The translations under genes and the position numbers were made by a program. Shown here piece after piece: positions 53,203-62,189 of a stretch of 64,000 nucleotides of DNA. The DNA lies in assembly GCA_023413555.1 (NCBI GenBank), contig JAEZPG010000096.1:1-64000 (forward strand), in the 5' to 3' direction. Positions within the stretch are counted from its first letter, which is position 1, and each line of letters begins with the position of its first letter. The notes beneath the pieces were generated by a model that was given only the letters and a program-made list of their open reading frames with translations, searched no databases and was not told where the DNA came from. Origin of the DNA: Bacillota bacterium. Lineage in GTDB: Bacteria; Bacillota; Clostridia; Lachnospirales; Lachnospiraceae.

Positions 53203-53454
53203 ATGAAATGGCTTATTGGAAGGAATGTAAAGCTTAAAGGGCGTAATAGTGTAGATCATCAACAGGCAACTATGTTTCTTACATCAAAAGAATTAGATAA
53301 GCAGGTAGAAGACAGTCAAGCTGAGACGGATTATGAAGTCGTGGAAATTGAGATAAAACCGGCCCATATTATCTGCCCAGACTGCGGAGGAATTACTATT
53401 GAAGGGCTTGATTATTGTCATAAATGTGGTGGAGAGTTAAAGCCCTCAGATTGA
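53203..53454 (+). CDS. Small zinc-ribbon protein
   Basis: An 83-residue protein with a C-terminal zinc ribbon, CPDCGG then CHKCGG (about residues 59-77), preceded by an acidic segment. The first 25 residues are basic (KWLIGRNVKLKGRN). No family recognised beyond the ribbon. GGGGGAG lies seven bases before the ATG, and the gene has its own good promoter and terminator, so it is likely real. Confidence 0.85.
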   Translation: MKWLIGRNVKLKGRNSVDHQQATMFLTSKELDKQVEDSQAETDYEVVEIEIKPAHIICPDCGGITIEGLDYCHKCGGELKPSD

Positions 53455-53488
53455 TATAAGTGATAGACTTATTTATATTCGAAAAAAG

Positions 53489-53526
53489 AAACCCAGTTGA
53501 TTACTAATGTTGATTGGGTTTTTTGT
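53489..53526 (+). terminator. Rho-independent terminator
   Basis: AAACCCA pairs with TGGGTTT across an AT-rich interior (partial extra pairing), then six T. It ends the zinc-ribbon gene. Confidence 0.8.
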
Positions 53527-53657
53527 TACTCTGCTATAAAAATATTGTCATATCATTGCTTTTCTAAGTTATTACTTTAGTTTGTTAAAATAATTGAATT
53601 ATTCCTTGATAAACAAAGGGCTTCTGTGATATTATTGTACACGAGTAATTCTATTTA

Positions 53658-53685
53658 TTGATAGTTTCTGACTTGTTTCGATAAT
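53658..53685 (+). promoter_or_regulatory. Possible promoter of livK
   Basis: TTGATA (53658-53663), 16-bp spacer, GATAAT (53680-53685). The rest of the 350-base gap before livK shows no gene and no recognised riboswitch. Confidence 0.45.
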
Positions 53686-53803
53686 GATATTATGATTCTT
53701 TATATTATACATAAATCATACCGTTATCAGAATAAGTTAGTTCTATAAATTGCAATTCTCTAAGTCTTAGAAGGATGGCTTAGATAGAAGGAGGAAAAAG
53801 AAT

Positions 53804-54985
53804 ATGAAGAAGAAAATTCTTAGTTTAGTGCTTGTTGTAGCTATGATTACCTCATTAGCTAGCTGTGGCTCCGCTAATGGAGGTAACAGCGGTAAAGGAA
53901 GTGCTACCCCAGATGAAGGATCCTCTGATAAAGGTTCCGATTCTGGTACATTTGTAATTGGTGGTATTGGACCACTTTCTGGCAATGCAGCTTCTTATGG
54001 TGTCAGTGTTAAACAGGGTGCAGAAGTTGCTGTAAAAGAGATTAACGATGCCGGTGGTATCAAAGTTGGAGATAAGACTCTTAAAGTTGAGTTACAATTT
54101 GAAGATGATGAAGCCAGTGCAGAAAAATCTCCAAATGCTTACAACGCTTTAGCTGACAAGGTAGATGTTATTATGGGTGCAGTAACAAGTGATGCATGTA
54201 TCGCAATTACTGATTTAACCAAACAGGATAATATGCTTCAGATTACTCCATCTGGATCTGCTCAGGAATGTACAAAGAATGATAATAACTTCAGACTTTG
54301 CTTCACTGATCCACTTCAAGGTAGAACAATGGCTAAACTTGCAGTAAGTGATTTGAACTACAAGAAAGTTGCTGTTATCTTTAATAACTCTGATCCATAC
54401 AGCTCAGGTATGAAGGATGCTTTTGTTGAGGAAGTTAAGAAATTAGGTGGAGAAGTAGTTGCTGAAGAAGGCTTTAATAAGGACGATGTAGACTTTAATA
54501 CTCAGTTGACTAAGATTAAAGGTACTGATGCTCAGTGTATCTTCGTACCTTCCTACTATAAGGAAGCTGGCTTAATTACTACTCAGGCAGCGGCTAAAGG
54601 AATCAAACTTCCATTCTTAGGTGGAGATGGTTGGGATGGCGTTATTGATCAGGTTCAGGATAAATCCGTAATTGAAGGTGCTATTTTCTTAAGCCCATTC
54701 CTTTCCTCTAACCCTGACGAAAAGATTCAGAAGTTTGTAAAGGCTTATGAAGCAGCATATAAGGCAACTCCTGACCAGTTTGCAGCAGATGGCTATGACA
54801 CGGTATATACTTTCAAAGCAGCAATAGAAAAAGCTGGATCCACAGATTCAAGTGAAATGATTAAGGCTATGACAGAGATTACTGTGGAAGGTGTTACAGG
54901 AACTATGACATTCACAGCAGATGGTGAACCTAATAAGGACGCTCAATTTGTAGTAATCAAGGATGGAAAGTATACTGCTAGATAA
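53804..54985 (+). CDS. livK: Branched-chain amino acid ABC transporter, substrate-binding lipoprotein
   Basis: A 393-residue lipoprotein with signal peptide, lipobox LASC (Cys23) and a Gly/Ser linker. The Leu/Ile/Val-binding domain has IGGIGPLSGNAASYGVSVKQGAE, INDAGGI, ALADKVDVIMGAVTSDACIA, KKVAVIFNNSDPYSSGMKDAF and FLGGDGWDG. GAAGGAGG precedes the ATG. It is the first gene of livKHMGF, separated from livH by 225 bases with two hairpins, which would allow a higher level of the binding protein. Confidence 0.95.
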   Translation: MKKKILSLVLVVAMITSLASCGSANGGNSGKGSATPDEGSSDKGSDSGTFVIGGIGPLSGNAASYGVSVKQGAEVAVKEINDAGGIKVGDKTLKVELQFEDDEASAEKSPNAYNALADKVDVIMGAVTSDACIAITDLTKQDNMLQITPSGSAQECTKNDNNFRLCFTDPLQGRTMAKLAVSDLNYKKVAVIFNNSDPYSSGMKDAFVEEVKKLGGEVVAEEGFNKDDVDFNTQLTKIKGTDAQCIFVPSYYKEAGLITTQAAAKGIKLPFLGGDGWDGVIDQVQDKSVIEGAIFLSPFLSSNPDEKIQKFVKAYEAAYKATPDQFAADGYDTVYTFKAAIEKAGSTDSSEMIKAMTEITVEGVTGTMTFTADGEPNKDAQFVVIKDGKYTAR

Positions 54986-55021
54986 GTAGTTGAAACCAAT
55001 GTTATAGTAATTCATATAAAG

Positions 55022-55062
55022 GAATGAACGGAAGGTCTTGATTTCCTTTCGTTCATTCACTT
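55022..55062 (+). terminator. Terminator or attenuator between livK and livH
   Basis: GAATGAACGGAAGG (55022-55035) pairs with CCTTTCGTTCATTC (55045-55058), 14 bp with one G-T, then ACTTTTC. Partial termination here would set the livK to livHMGF ratio. Confidence 0.8.
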
Positions 55063-55087
55063 TTCAATTGCGGAATCCCTGAACGTA

Positions 55088-55163
55088 ATGATTGCTATAA
55101 TTAGTACATATTAACTGAATCTTTAAAGATGTTGTCATAACGTGTCCTAATTATAGCAATCAT
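55088..55163. repeat. Perfect 17-bp inverted repeat upstream of livH
   Basis: ATGATTGCTATAATTAG (55088-55104) and CTAATTATAGCAATCAT (55147-55163) are exact inverted copies 42 bases apart. No T-tract follows. Could form a long RNA stem that protects the livK message, or be a paired protein-binding site. Confidence 0.85.
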
Positions 55164-55210
55164 ATGCTATATTCGCAGTTTCACTTAAATTAAGCAAAAG
55201 AGGTGTGGTT

Positions 55211-56089
55211 ATGCAAAATTTTTTGGAAAATATTATTAATGGGTTGACCTCAGGAAGCTTATATGCATTGATTGCGTTAGGTTATACCATGGTATATGGA
55301 ATTGCCAAGATGATTAACTTTGCTCATGGAGATATTATCATGGTTGGAGCATACACAGTAGCAGTGTGTGCTGGGGTTAGCGGAATACCGATATGGTTGA
55401 CTATTATTGTAGCAATCGTGATATGTGGTATTTTGGGTGTTGCAATTGAGAAAGTGGCTTATAAACCTTTACGTAATGCCCCGACATTAGCAGTGTTAAT
55501 TACAGCAATCGGTGTCAGTTATTTCCTGCAGAATTTGTGTCAGACGATATTCGGCGCAAATCCACAAACAGTTTCTTCATTAATACCGACAGGAGGCGTT
55601 ACTGCAGGAGGTATTACAATTTCTTACACTACAATTATCACAGTTATGATTACAATAGTTGTAATGATTGTGTTAAATGTTTTTATTAGAAAGACAAGAT
55701 TAGGTAGTGCAATGCGTGCTGTGTCAGAAGACAAAGGAGCAGCCACTCTTATGGGTATTAACTCCAACAGGATTATTTCCATTACTTTCGCAATTGGTTC
55801 TGCGCTAGCTGGTGTTGCCGGAATCCTGTATGTATGTCAGTATGGAACCATTCAGCCTACTATGGGTGCTCTTCCTGGTATTAAAGCCTTTGTTGCAGCC
55901 GTTATCGGTGGTATCGGAAGCGTCCCAGGCGCCATGATTGGTGGTATAGGACTTGGATTATTAGAAGCAATGACTAAGGCTTATATCAGTACTACATTAT
56001 TAGATGCTATTGTATTTGGTATTCTGATTTTAGTATTGTTATTTATGCCTACAGGAATACTGGGCTCAAAGAGAGCAGAGAAAGTGTAG
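55211..56089 (+). CDS. livH: Branched-chain amino acid ABC transporter permease
   Basis: A 292-residue membrane protein with about eight helices and the LivH signature GLTSGSLYALIALGYTMVYGI, INFAHGDIIMVGAY, LGSAMRAVSEDKGAATLMGI (coupling EAA-like loop) and AVIGGIGSVPGAMIGG. The ATG at 55211 fits AGAGGTG five bases upstream; a GTG at 55205 is in frame. It pairs with LivM. Confidence 0.95.
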   Translation: MQNFLENIINGLTSGSLYALIALGYTMVYGIAKMINFAHGDIIMVGAYTVAVCAGVSGIPIWLTIIVAIVICGILGVAIEKVAYKPLRNAPTLAVLITAIGVSYFLQNLCQTIFGANPQTVSSLIPTGGVTAGGITISYTTIITVMITIVVMIVLNVFIRKTRLGSAMRAVSEDKGAATLMGINSNRIISITFAIGSALAGVAGILYVCQYGTIQPTMGALPGIKAFVAAVIGGIGSVPGAMIGGIGLGLLEAMTKAYISTTLLDAIVFGILILVLLFMPTGILGSKRAEKV

Positions 56090-56098
56090 GTGGAAAAC

Positions 56099-57109
56099 GT
56101 GGATACTAATATATATAAGAAAAATAAAAGGGAAATATTTAAAAGCATTATAAAAAATACTGTAATTGCGACAGCAATCGGAGTTCTACTTCTACTTCTT
56201 GTAGAAAAGGGGGTTTTGAATCGTCAGTACATAAATTTATTACCACAGCTTGGCTATTATGTAATTCTGGCAGTTTCCCTTAACCTTGTCAGTGGTTTCT
56301 TAGGAGAACTTACTTTAGGACATGCAGCATTTATGTCCTGCGGAGCCTATATCAGCTCCTTAATTACATTAAATCTAAATCTGGGATGGTTACCATCCAT
56401 TATGGTGGCTATGCTTGCAGGTGGAATTTGTGCAGCAATCTTAAGCTTCTTCTTTAGACTTGCTGTCATCAGATTAAGCGGTGATTATCTTGCGATTGTA
56501 ACCCTTGCTTTGGGTGAAATTATAAAGTCCATCTTTAACTCTATGGATAGTATTACCGGTGGTCCACAAGGACTTAAGAATTCGACTTATTATACAAGCA
56601 AAGAACATTATTTGTTTATATACATTATTGTCGTAGTATGCGTTGTCCTTATGTCCTGTCTGATCAAGACAAGGCTTGGTCGTGCAATTCGTTCTGTACG
56701 TGATAATGAGATTGCTGCTGAGGCAACCGGGGTTCCTGTCAATAATATTAAGGTCATTACTTTTGTTATTTCCGCATTTTTTGCAGGTGTAGCGGGTGTA
56801 ATTTATGCACATAACTTAAATATTATTAAGCCAAGCTATTTTGATTACAATATGTCGATCAACATTCTTTTGATTGCAGTTTTAGGTGGATTGGGTAGTA
56901 TTAAAGGTTCCATTATTTCTGTTATTGTAATTGTATTATTACCTGAGATGTTACGTGTAATCGGTGATTACCGTATGCTTATTTATTCTCTGGCATTAAT
57001 CATTATTATGCTCTTTAACCATTCTAAATTGAAAAAGCGCTTAATGGACAGTGGAAAGCTTCCAAGCTTCTCAAAGTTAAAATATAAGAAGAAAAGGGAG
57101 GAGGCATAG
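56099..57109 (+). CDS. livM: Branched-chain amino acid ABC transporter permease
   Basis: About 336 residues with LivM features: YVILAVSLNLVSGFLGELTLGHAAFMSCGAY, RLSGDYLAIVTLALGEI, LGRAIRSVRDNEIAAEATGV and LLIAVLGGLGSIKGS. GTG at 56099 is preferred because AGGTGG at the livH stop lies five bases upstream; GTG at 56090, immediately after the livH stop, is the alternative and adds three residues. Basic C-terminal tail. Confidence 0.94.
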   Translation: MDTNIYKKNKREIFKSIIKNTVIATAIGVLLLLLVEKGVLNRQYINLLPQLGYYVILAVSLNLVSGFLGELTLGHAAFMSCGAYISSLITLNLNLGWLPSIMVAMLAGGICAAILSFFFRLAVIRLSGDYLAIVTLALGEIIKSIFNSMDSITGGPQGLKNSTYYTSKEHYLFIYIIVVVCVVLMSCLIKTRLGRAIRSVRDNEIAAEATGVPVNNIKVITFVISAFFAGVAGVIYAHNLNIIKPSYFDYNMSINILLIAVLGGLGSIKGSIISVIVIVLLPEMLRVIGDYRMLIYSLALIIIMLFNHSKLKKRLMDSGKLPSFSKLKYKKKREEA

Positions 57110-57111
57110 AT

Positions 57112-57867
57112 ATGGCATTATTAGAGGTAAAGAATCTAGGTATCTCCTTTGGTGGGTTACGAGCAGTAGATAAATTCAATGTATCTATTGAAAAAGGTGC
57201 GTTATATGGTCTAATCGGACCAAATGGGGCTGGAAAGACCACAATCTTTAATCTTCTTACCGGTGTATATAAGCCAACAGATGGGTCCATTCTTCTGGAT
57301 GGGAAAAGTGTAGTGGGAATGAAACCGCATGCCATATGCCATAATGGCATTGCAAGAACCTTTCAGAACATTCGACTTTTTGGCAAAATGACGGTGTTAG
57401 ACAATGTAAAAGTAGGTTTTTATAATAAACATCCTTATAATATGTTTGCAGGTGTATTGAAGTTTCCAGTGTTGAAAAAAGAATCCACTTTGGATACTAT
57501 GGCAATGGAGATTCTTCAAGTATTTGATCTGGATGGTTATGCCGATGTATTGGCTAGCAATCTTCCTTATGGTAAGCAAAGAAAATTGGAGATTGCAAGA
57601 GCACTTGCTACTGAGCCAAAACTTTTACTATTAGATGAGCCTGCTGCAGGTATGAATCCAAATGAAACATTAGAGCTTATGGATACCATACGTTTAGTTC
57701 GTGATAAATTTGATGTAACAATCCTACTTATCGAACATGATATGAATCTTGTTTCTGGAATTTGTGAGGAGATTACTGTACTTAATTTTGGTACAGTGCT
57801 AACTGCAGGTAAACCAGAGGAGGTATTAAACGACCCAGCAGTAATTACTGCATATTTAGGAGAATAG
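57112..57867 (+). CDS. livG: Branched-chain amino acid ABC transporter ATPase
   Basis: 251 residues. Walker A GPNGAGKTTIFNLLTG, Q-loop ARTFQNIRLF, a divergent signature region LPYGKQRKLEIARALA and Walker B LLLLDEPAAGMNP, followed by the LivG-type IEHDMNLV. The ATG lies two bases after the livM stop, with GGAGG in the end of livM. Confidence 0.96.
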   Translation: MALLEVKNLGISFGGLRAVDKFNVSIEKGALYGLIGPNGAGKTTIFNLLTGVYKPTDGSILLDGKSVVGMKPHAICHNGIARTFQNIRLFGKMTVLDNVKVGFYNKHPYNMFAGVLKFPVLKKESTLDTMAMEILQVFDLDGYADVLASNLPYGKQRKLEIARALATEPKLLLLDEPAAGMNPNETLELMDTIRLVRDKFDVTILLIEHDMNLVSGICEEITVLNFGTVLTAGKPEEVLNDPAVITAYLGE

Positions 57868-57876
57868 GAGGTTGCC

Positions 57877-58587
57877 ATGAGTTTATTAACTGTAAAAGAT
57901 CTGGAAGTTTATTACGGAGTAATTCAGGCAATTAAAGGAATATCCTTTGAAGTTAATGAAGGTGAGGTTATTGCCCTAATTGGTGCCAATGGTGCCGGTA
58001 AGACAACTACTTTACATACTATTACCGGATTGGTAAATGCCAAAAAAGGCTCTATTGAATACAATGGTAAGGAACTGACAAGGATACCGGCCCATAAAAT
58101 TGTATCTATGGGAATGGCACATGTTCCAGAAGGCAGGCGTATTTTTGCAGAATTAACCGTATTAGAAAATCTTCGTATGGGCGCGTTTACAAGAACAAAC
58201 CAGAAAGAAATTGAGGATTCTCTTCAGATAGTTTATAAGAGATTCCCTCGTTTGGAAGAGAGAAAAAACCAGACAGGAGGAACTTTGAGTGGAGGGGAAC
58301 AGCAGATGCTTGCAATTGGACGAGCACTGATGTCGAAGCCAAGAATAATCCTTATGGATGAACCATCCATGGGACTTTCTCCAATTTTCGTTAATGAAAT
58401 TTTTGATATTATCAAAGAAATTAGTGCAAGTGGAACTACTGTTTTATTGGTAGAGCAGAACGCAAAGAAAGCATTAGAGATTGCCAATCGTGCATATGTT
58501 TTAGAAACAGGGAAAATTGTTCTTTCTGGTGATGCCAAGGAAATGATGAATAATGCTTCAGTAAAGAAAGCTTATTTGGGAGAATAG
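57877..58587 (+). CDS. livF: Branched-chain amino acid ABC transporter ATPase
   Basis: 236 residues, normal LivF length. Walker A GANGAGKTTTLHTITG, HVPEGRRIFAELTVLENLRMGA (family hallmark), signature LSGGEQQMLAIGRALM, Walker B IILMDEPSMGLSP and VEQNAKKALEIA. Forms the ATPase pair with LivG. AGGAGG lies five bases before the ATG. Confidence 0.97.
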   Translation: MSLLTVKDLEVYYGVIQAIKGISFEVNEGEVIALIGANGAGKTTTLHTITGLVNAKKGSIEYNGKELTRIPAHKIVSMGMAHVPEGRRIFAELTVLENLRMGAFTRTNQKEIEDSLQIVYKRFPRLEERKNQTGGTLSGGEQQMLAIGRALMSKPRIILMDEPSMGLSPIFVNEIFDIIKEISASGTTVLLVEQNAKKALEIANRAYVLETGKIVLSGDAKEMMNNASVKKAYLGE

Positions 58588-58598
58588 GAGGCGTAAGT

Positions 58599-59219
58599 AT
58601 GAAGAATTATGTGATAACTATTACCCGAGGTTATGGAAGTGGCGGACGTACTATGGGACAAATGCTTGCCAAGGAGTTAGGAATTGGCTATTATGACAGA
58701 GAATTGCTTCGAATGGCATCCGATCAAAGTGGCATCAATGAGCAGTTGTTTGCCAAAGCTGATGAACAGGTAAAAAATAGTCTTTTATACAAAATCGTTA
58801 AGAAGACTTATAAGGGAGAATTGGTTCCACCTGATAGCGAAGATTTTATTTCCAATGATAATCTGTTTAATTACCAAGCTAACGTAATTCGTCAGTTGGC
58901 GGAGAATGAATCCTGCGTAATTGTGGGGCGTTGTGCAGATTATATACTAAAGGACATGGATAATGTGATCCGAGTATTTGTACATGCACCGTTAAAAGCA
59001 TGCATTGATCGTTTAGAGGAGATGTATGGAGAGGACCGTAAAGAGCTAGAGAAGAAGATTATTTCTATAGATAAAAGAAGGGCTGCCTACTATGAGTATT
59101 TTACTGGTACTCATTGGAATAATGCAGAGAATTATGACCTTTGTGTCAATACCAGCTCTTTAAGTTTTGAAAAAGGTGTGGAAATAATTAAATCATATCT
59201 AGATATCAAATTTAAGTAA
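58599..59219 (+). CDS. Cytidylate kinase-like family protein (second copy)
   Basis: A 206-residue paralogue of the protein at 36370: ITITRGYGSGGRTMGQMLA, IGYYDRELL, SCVIVGRCADYILKD and SIDKRRAAYYEYFTG. Again no classical P-loop lysine-threonine. It is the last gene of the liv operon, 11 bases after livF with its own AGGAGG, so it is expressed with amino acid uptake. The reason for this linkage is unknown. Confidence 0.9.
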   Translation: MKNYVITITRGYGSGGRTMGQMLAKELGIGYYDRELLRMASDQSGINEQLFAKADEQVKNSLLYKIVKKTYKGELVPPDSEDFISNDNLFNYQANVIRQLAENESCVIVGRCADYILKDMDNVIRVFVHAPLKACIDRLEEMYGEDRKELEKKIISIDKRRAAYYEYFTGTHWNNAENYDLCVNTSSLSFEKGVEIIKSYLDIKFK

Positions 59220-59246
59220 AAGTTGTATGGTAATGTTTTTATCAAA

Positions 59247-59284
59247 AAGCACTAGGGAGTATTGTTGTACCCTAGTGCTTATTT
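59247..59284 (+). terminator. Terminator of the liv operon
   Basis: AAGCACTAGGG (59247-59257) pairs with CCCTAGTGCTT (59270-59280), 11 bp perfect, then ATTTCT. Confidence 0.85.
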
Positions 59285-59316
59285 CTATCGTAGCTAGTCC
59301 ATGTTTCTATTTATAC

Positions 59317-59345
59317 TTGAAAACTAGAAGGTCAATGTGTATACT
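59317..59345 (+). promoter_or_regulatory. Promoter of the aminotransferase/hisC/receiver unit
   Basis: TTGAAA (59317-59322), 17-bp spacer, TATACT (59340-59345). Confidence 0.8.
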
Positions 59346-59452
59346 AGGTGAAAGGTATAAATTGGTATTATTATCTTAAAAGAAGATAAGACTCTCACCT
59401 TAAGTTAGTAGTGAGAATGAAAGAAACTAAGTACAAGGAAGGAAGGGTAAAG

Positions 59453-60640
59453 ATGATAGCTGATAAGATGAAAGGGCTTGTGGCCAACAGTAGTATAATA
59501 CGTGCAATGTTTGAAGAAGGAGAAAAGATGGCTGCTCAGTTTGGAGCTGAGAATGTCTATGATTTTAGTATAGGTAATCCTAGTGTAGAACCTCCGAAGC
59601 AGGTAAAACAGGCGATTATTGATATTTTGAACTCAGAGAATTCCATGGAGATTCATGGATATATGGTTAATTCCGGATATGAAAGTGTACGTAATACCAT
59701 AGCGGTATCCTTAAACAGGAAGTTTGAGACCAATTTCTCTAGCAATAATATCATTATGACTGTAGGTGCTGCCGGTGGCCTTAATGTTATTTTAAAGACT
59801 TTATTAAATCCAGGGGAAGAAGTAGTGACTTTTGCTCCATACTTTGGTGAGTATAAGAACTATGTTTCTAACTATGATTGTAATTTGATTGCGGTTGCTC
59901 CAGATACAACAAGCTTTCAACCTGATATAGAAGGTCTTCGTGCTGCTTTAACAGTAAATACTAAGGCAGTTATAGTGAATACGCCTAATAATCCGACTGG
60001 TGTAGTGTACTCAGAAACTACCATTAAGGCGATAGCAAAAGTATTGGAAGACAAAGAGAAGGAATTTGGAACAACCATTTATCTTTTGTCTGACGAGCCA
60101 TATAGAGAATTGGCTTATGATGGTGTTGAGGTTCCTTACCTTACTAAGTATTATAACAATACAATTGTATGTTATTCCTACAGCAAGTCCTTGTCACTTC
60201 CTGGAGAGCGTATTGGATATTTGGTGATTCCAAATGAGGTGGATGATTATGAGGATGTGTTTGGTGCAGCTAATGTGGCAAACCGGATTCTAGGCTTTGT
60301 TAATGCACCATCTTTGATTCAAAAAGTAGTTGCAAAGTGTATAGATGCTGAAGTGGATGTGGAAGTTTACAATCGTAACCGTGAGCTTTTCTATAATGGC
60401 TTATTAAAGCTTGGATATTCCTGTGTAAAGCCACAGGGTGCTTTCTATCTCTTTGTTAAGAGTTTAGAATCAGATGATAAGGCCTTTGCTCAGGCTGCAA
60501 AGAAGTATAACCTTCTCATTGTTCCAGGTTCTGCCTTTGGTTGCCCTGGTTATGTACGTATTGCATACTGCGTTGATTATGATATGATAAAGAGATCTTT
60601 AGGTGCATTTGAAAAGCTGGCAAAGGATTATTTAGGCTAG
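59453..60640 (+). CDS. PLP-dependent aminotransferase, class I/II (aspartate aminotransferase-like)
   Basis: 395 residues of fold-type I. Motifs: FSIGNPSVEPPKQV, GAAGGLNVILKTLLNPGEEV (PLP phosphate loop), NTPNNPTGVVYS, LLSDEPYRELAYDG (Asp contacting pyridine N) and YSYSKSLSLPGERIGYL with the Schiff-base lysine. The ATG at 59453 has GAAGGG upstream. Amino donor unknown; clostridial relatives are annotated as aspartate or aromatic aminotransferases. It begins a three-gene run with hisC and a receiver protein. Confidence 0.93.
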   Translation: MIADKMKGLVANSSIIRAMFEEGEKMAAQFGAENVYDFSIGNPSVEPPKQVKQAIIDILNSENSMEIHGYMVNSGYESVRNTIAVSLNRKFETNFSSNNIIMTVGAAGGLNVILKTLLNPGEEVVTFAPYFGEYKNYVSNYDCNLIAVAPDTTSFQPDIEGLRAALTVNTKAVIVNTPNNPTGVVYSETTIKAIAKVLEDKEKEFGTTIYLLSDEPYRELAYDGVEVPYLTKYYNNTIVCYSYSKSLSLPGERIGYLVIPNEVDDYEDVFGAANVANRILGFVNAPSLIQKVVAKCIDAEVDVEVYNRNRELFYNGLLKLGYSCVKPQGAFYLFVKSLESDDKAFAQAAKKYNLLIVPGSAFGCPGYVRIAYCVDYDMIKRSLGAFEKLAKDYLG

Positions 60641-60687
60641 TATGCGGTTATACATAATGTACCAGAGTAAGAGAGAGGAATGATAAA

Positions 60688-61746
60688 ATGAAACCTTGGG
60701 AAGCTTATATACGTAAGGTGGAGCCCTATGTTCCGGGAGAACAACCTAATATATCAGATATAATCAAACTGAATACCAATGAGAATCCGTATCCTCCTGC
60801 ACCAGGAGTGAAAGAAATCATTGAAAATATGGATGTAGACAGACTTAGATTGTATCCAGATCCTCTATGTAATTCTTTGGTAAGTGTGTTGGCAGAGTTT
60901 TATGGACTGGAAAGGAATCAAATATTTGTAGGTGTTGGGTCAGATGATGTTCTTTGTACAGCATTTATGACGTTTTTTAATAGTAGCAAACCTATTTTAT
61001 TCCCAGACATTACTTATTCCTTTTATGATGTTTGGGCCAATGTTCATCGAATTCCATATGAACAGATTCCATTGGACGAGAGCTTCAGGATTTGTAAGGA
61101 GGACTACTATAGGGATAATGGAGGGGTAGTCATTGCTAATCCTAATGCCCCAACCTCCATATGTGAACCCCTTACATTTATCGAAGATATTATAAAGCAT
61201 AATCAGGATGTGGTGGTTATTGTGGATGAAGCATACATCGACTTTGGTGGGGAATCTGCAACCAAGCTAATTAATAAATATGAGAATTTGCTTGTGGTTC
61301 AAACCTTTAGTAAATCTCGCTCCATGGCAGGTATCCGTATTGGGTACTGTATGGGAAATTCGAATTTGATTAAGGCTATTAATGATGTGAAGTATTCCAT
61401 AAATTCCTATACATTGAATACAACCTCTCTTATAGCAGGGGTTGAAGCAGTGAAGGATAAGGATCATTTCTACGGTAATATTAATAAAATTATTGGTACT
61501 AGAGATAGGACGAAGAAAGAATTAGAAAGACTTGGTTTTGTGATAGCGGATTCTAAGACAAACTTCTTATTTGTTACACATCCTACTCTTGATTGTACTA
61601 ATTTATTTCTGTGGCTACGGGAGCATCATATTTATGTACGTCATTTTGATACAGCAAGGATTATGAATTACCTAAGAATCAGCATAGGTACCGATGAGGA
61701 AATGAACCGTTTGATTGCGGCCATAAAGGAGTATCAGTCTCAATAG
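60688..61746 (+). CDS. hisC: Histidinol-phosphate aminotransferase-like protein
   Basis: 352 residues. HisC-type motifs: LNTNENPYPPAPGVKE near the N-terminus, RLYPDP, VGVGSDDVLCTAFM, NPNAPTSI, VVDEAYIDFGGESA and VQTFSKSRSMAGIRIGYC with the PLP lysine. HisC converts imidazoleacetol phosphate and glutamate to histidinol phosphate. No other his gene is near, so it could instead act on aromatic amino acids; the symbol is a best match. GAGAGAGGAATG precedes the ATG. Confidence 0.87.
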   Translation: MKPWEAYIRKVEPYVPGEQPNISDIIKLNTNENPYPPAPGVKEIIENMDVDRLRLYPDPLCNSLVSVLAEFYGLERNQIFVGVGSDDVLCTAFMTFFNSSKPILFPDITYSFYDVWANVHRIPYEQIPLDESFRICKEDYYRDNGGVVIANPNAPTSICEPLTFIEDIIKHNQDVVVIVDEAYIDFGGESATKLINKYENLLVVQTFSKSRSMAGIRIGYCMGNSNLIKAINDVKYSINSYTLNTTSLIAGVEAVKDKDHFYGNINKIIGTRDRTKKELERLGFVIADSKTNFLFVTHPTLDCTNLFLWLREHHIYVRHFDTARIMNYLRISIGTDEEMNRLIAAIKEYQSQ

Positions 61747-61773
61747 TAGAGATAGGGATAAGGGGGAACCTAT

Positions 61774-62166
61774 GTGAAAATATTAATTGCTGAGGATGAT
61801 TTTGCCAGTAGAAGCTTTATGCTCCGTATGTTAGAACAATATGGAAAATGTGATATTACAGTAGATGGGGTGGAGGCCGTTGAGGCTGTTTTGATAGCTA
61901 TTGAGGATGGGGAGCCTTATGATCTCATTTGTCTAGATATCATGATGCCTGAGATGGATGGGTATGAAGCCTTAAAGCAGATAAGAAAGCTGGAGGAGGA
62001 CGCAAAGATACCGAAGAAGAACAGAAGTAAGGTTATTATGAGCACTGCATTAACAGATGGTCGTAATGTGCAAAAGGCGTTCCAGCTTGGCTGTATTGCT
62101 TATGCGGGCAAGCCTATTGATCCTCAGAAATTTCAAAATGAACTAAAAAAACTGTCTCTGATTTAG
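61774..62166 (+). CDS. Single-domain response regulator (CheY-like)
   Basis: 130 residues, receiver domain only. Acidic pocket E7/D8/D9 (IAEDDF), phosphoacceptor D55 (CLDIMMPEMDG), switch Thr in MSTALTDG and conserved Lys in YAGKPID. No output domain and no kinase nearby. GTG at 61774 follows AGGGGGAA; the ATG at 61772 is followed at once by a stop. The stop codon lies in the loop of the terminator. Confidence 0.92.
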   Translation: MKILIAEDDFASRSFMLRMLEQYGKCDITVDGVEAVEAVLIAIEDGEPYDLICLDIMMPEMDGYEALKQIRKLEEDAKIPKKNRSKVIMSTALTDGRNVQKAFQLGCIAYAGKPIDPQKFQNELKKLSLI

Positions 62167-62182
62167 AGACAGTTTTTTTTGA
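62143..62182. terminator. Bidirectional terminator
   Basis: AACTGTCTCT (62150-62159) pairs with AGAGACAGTT (62165-62174), 10 bp, loop GATTT. A-run before and T-run after make it work in both directions for the converging receiver and ECF genes. Confidence 0.93.
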
Positions 62183-62189
62183 TGTAAAG

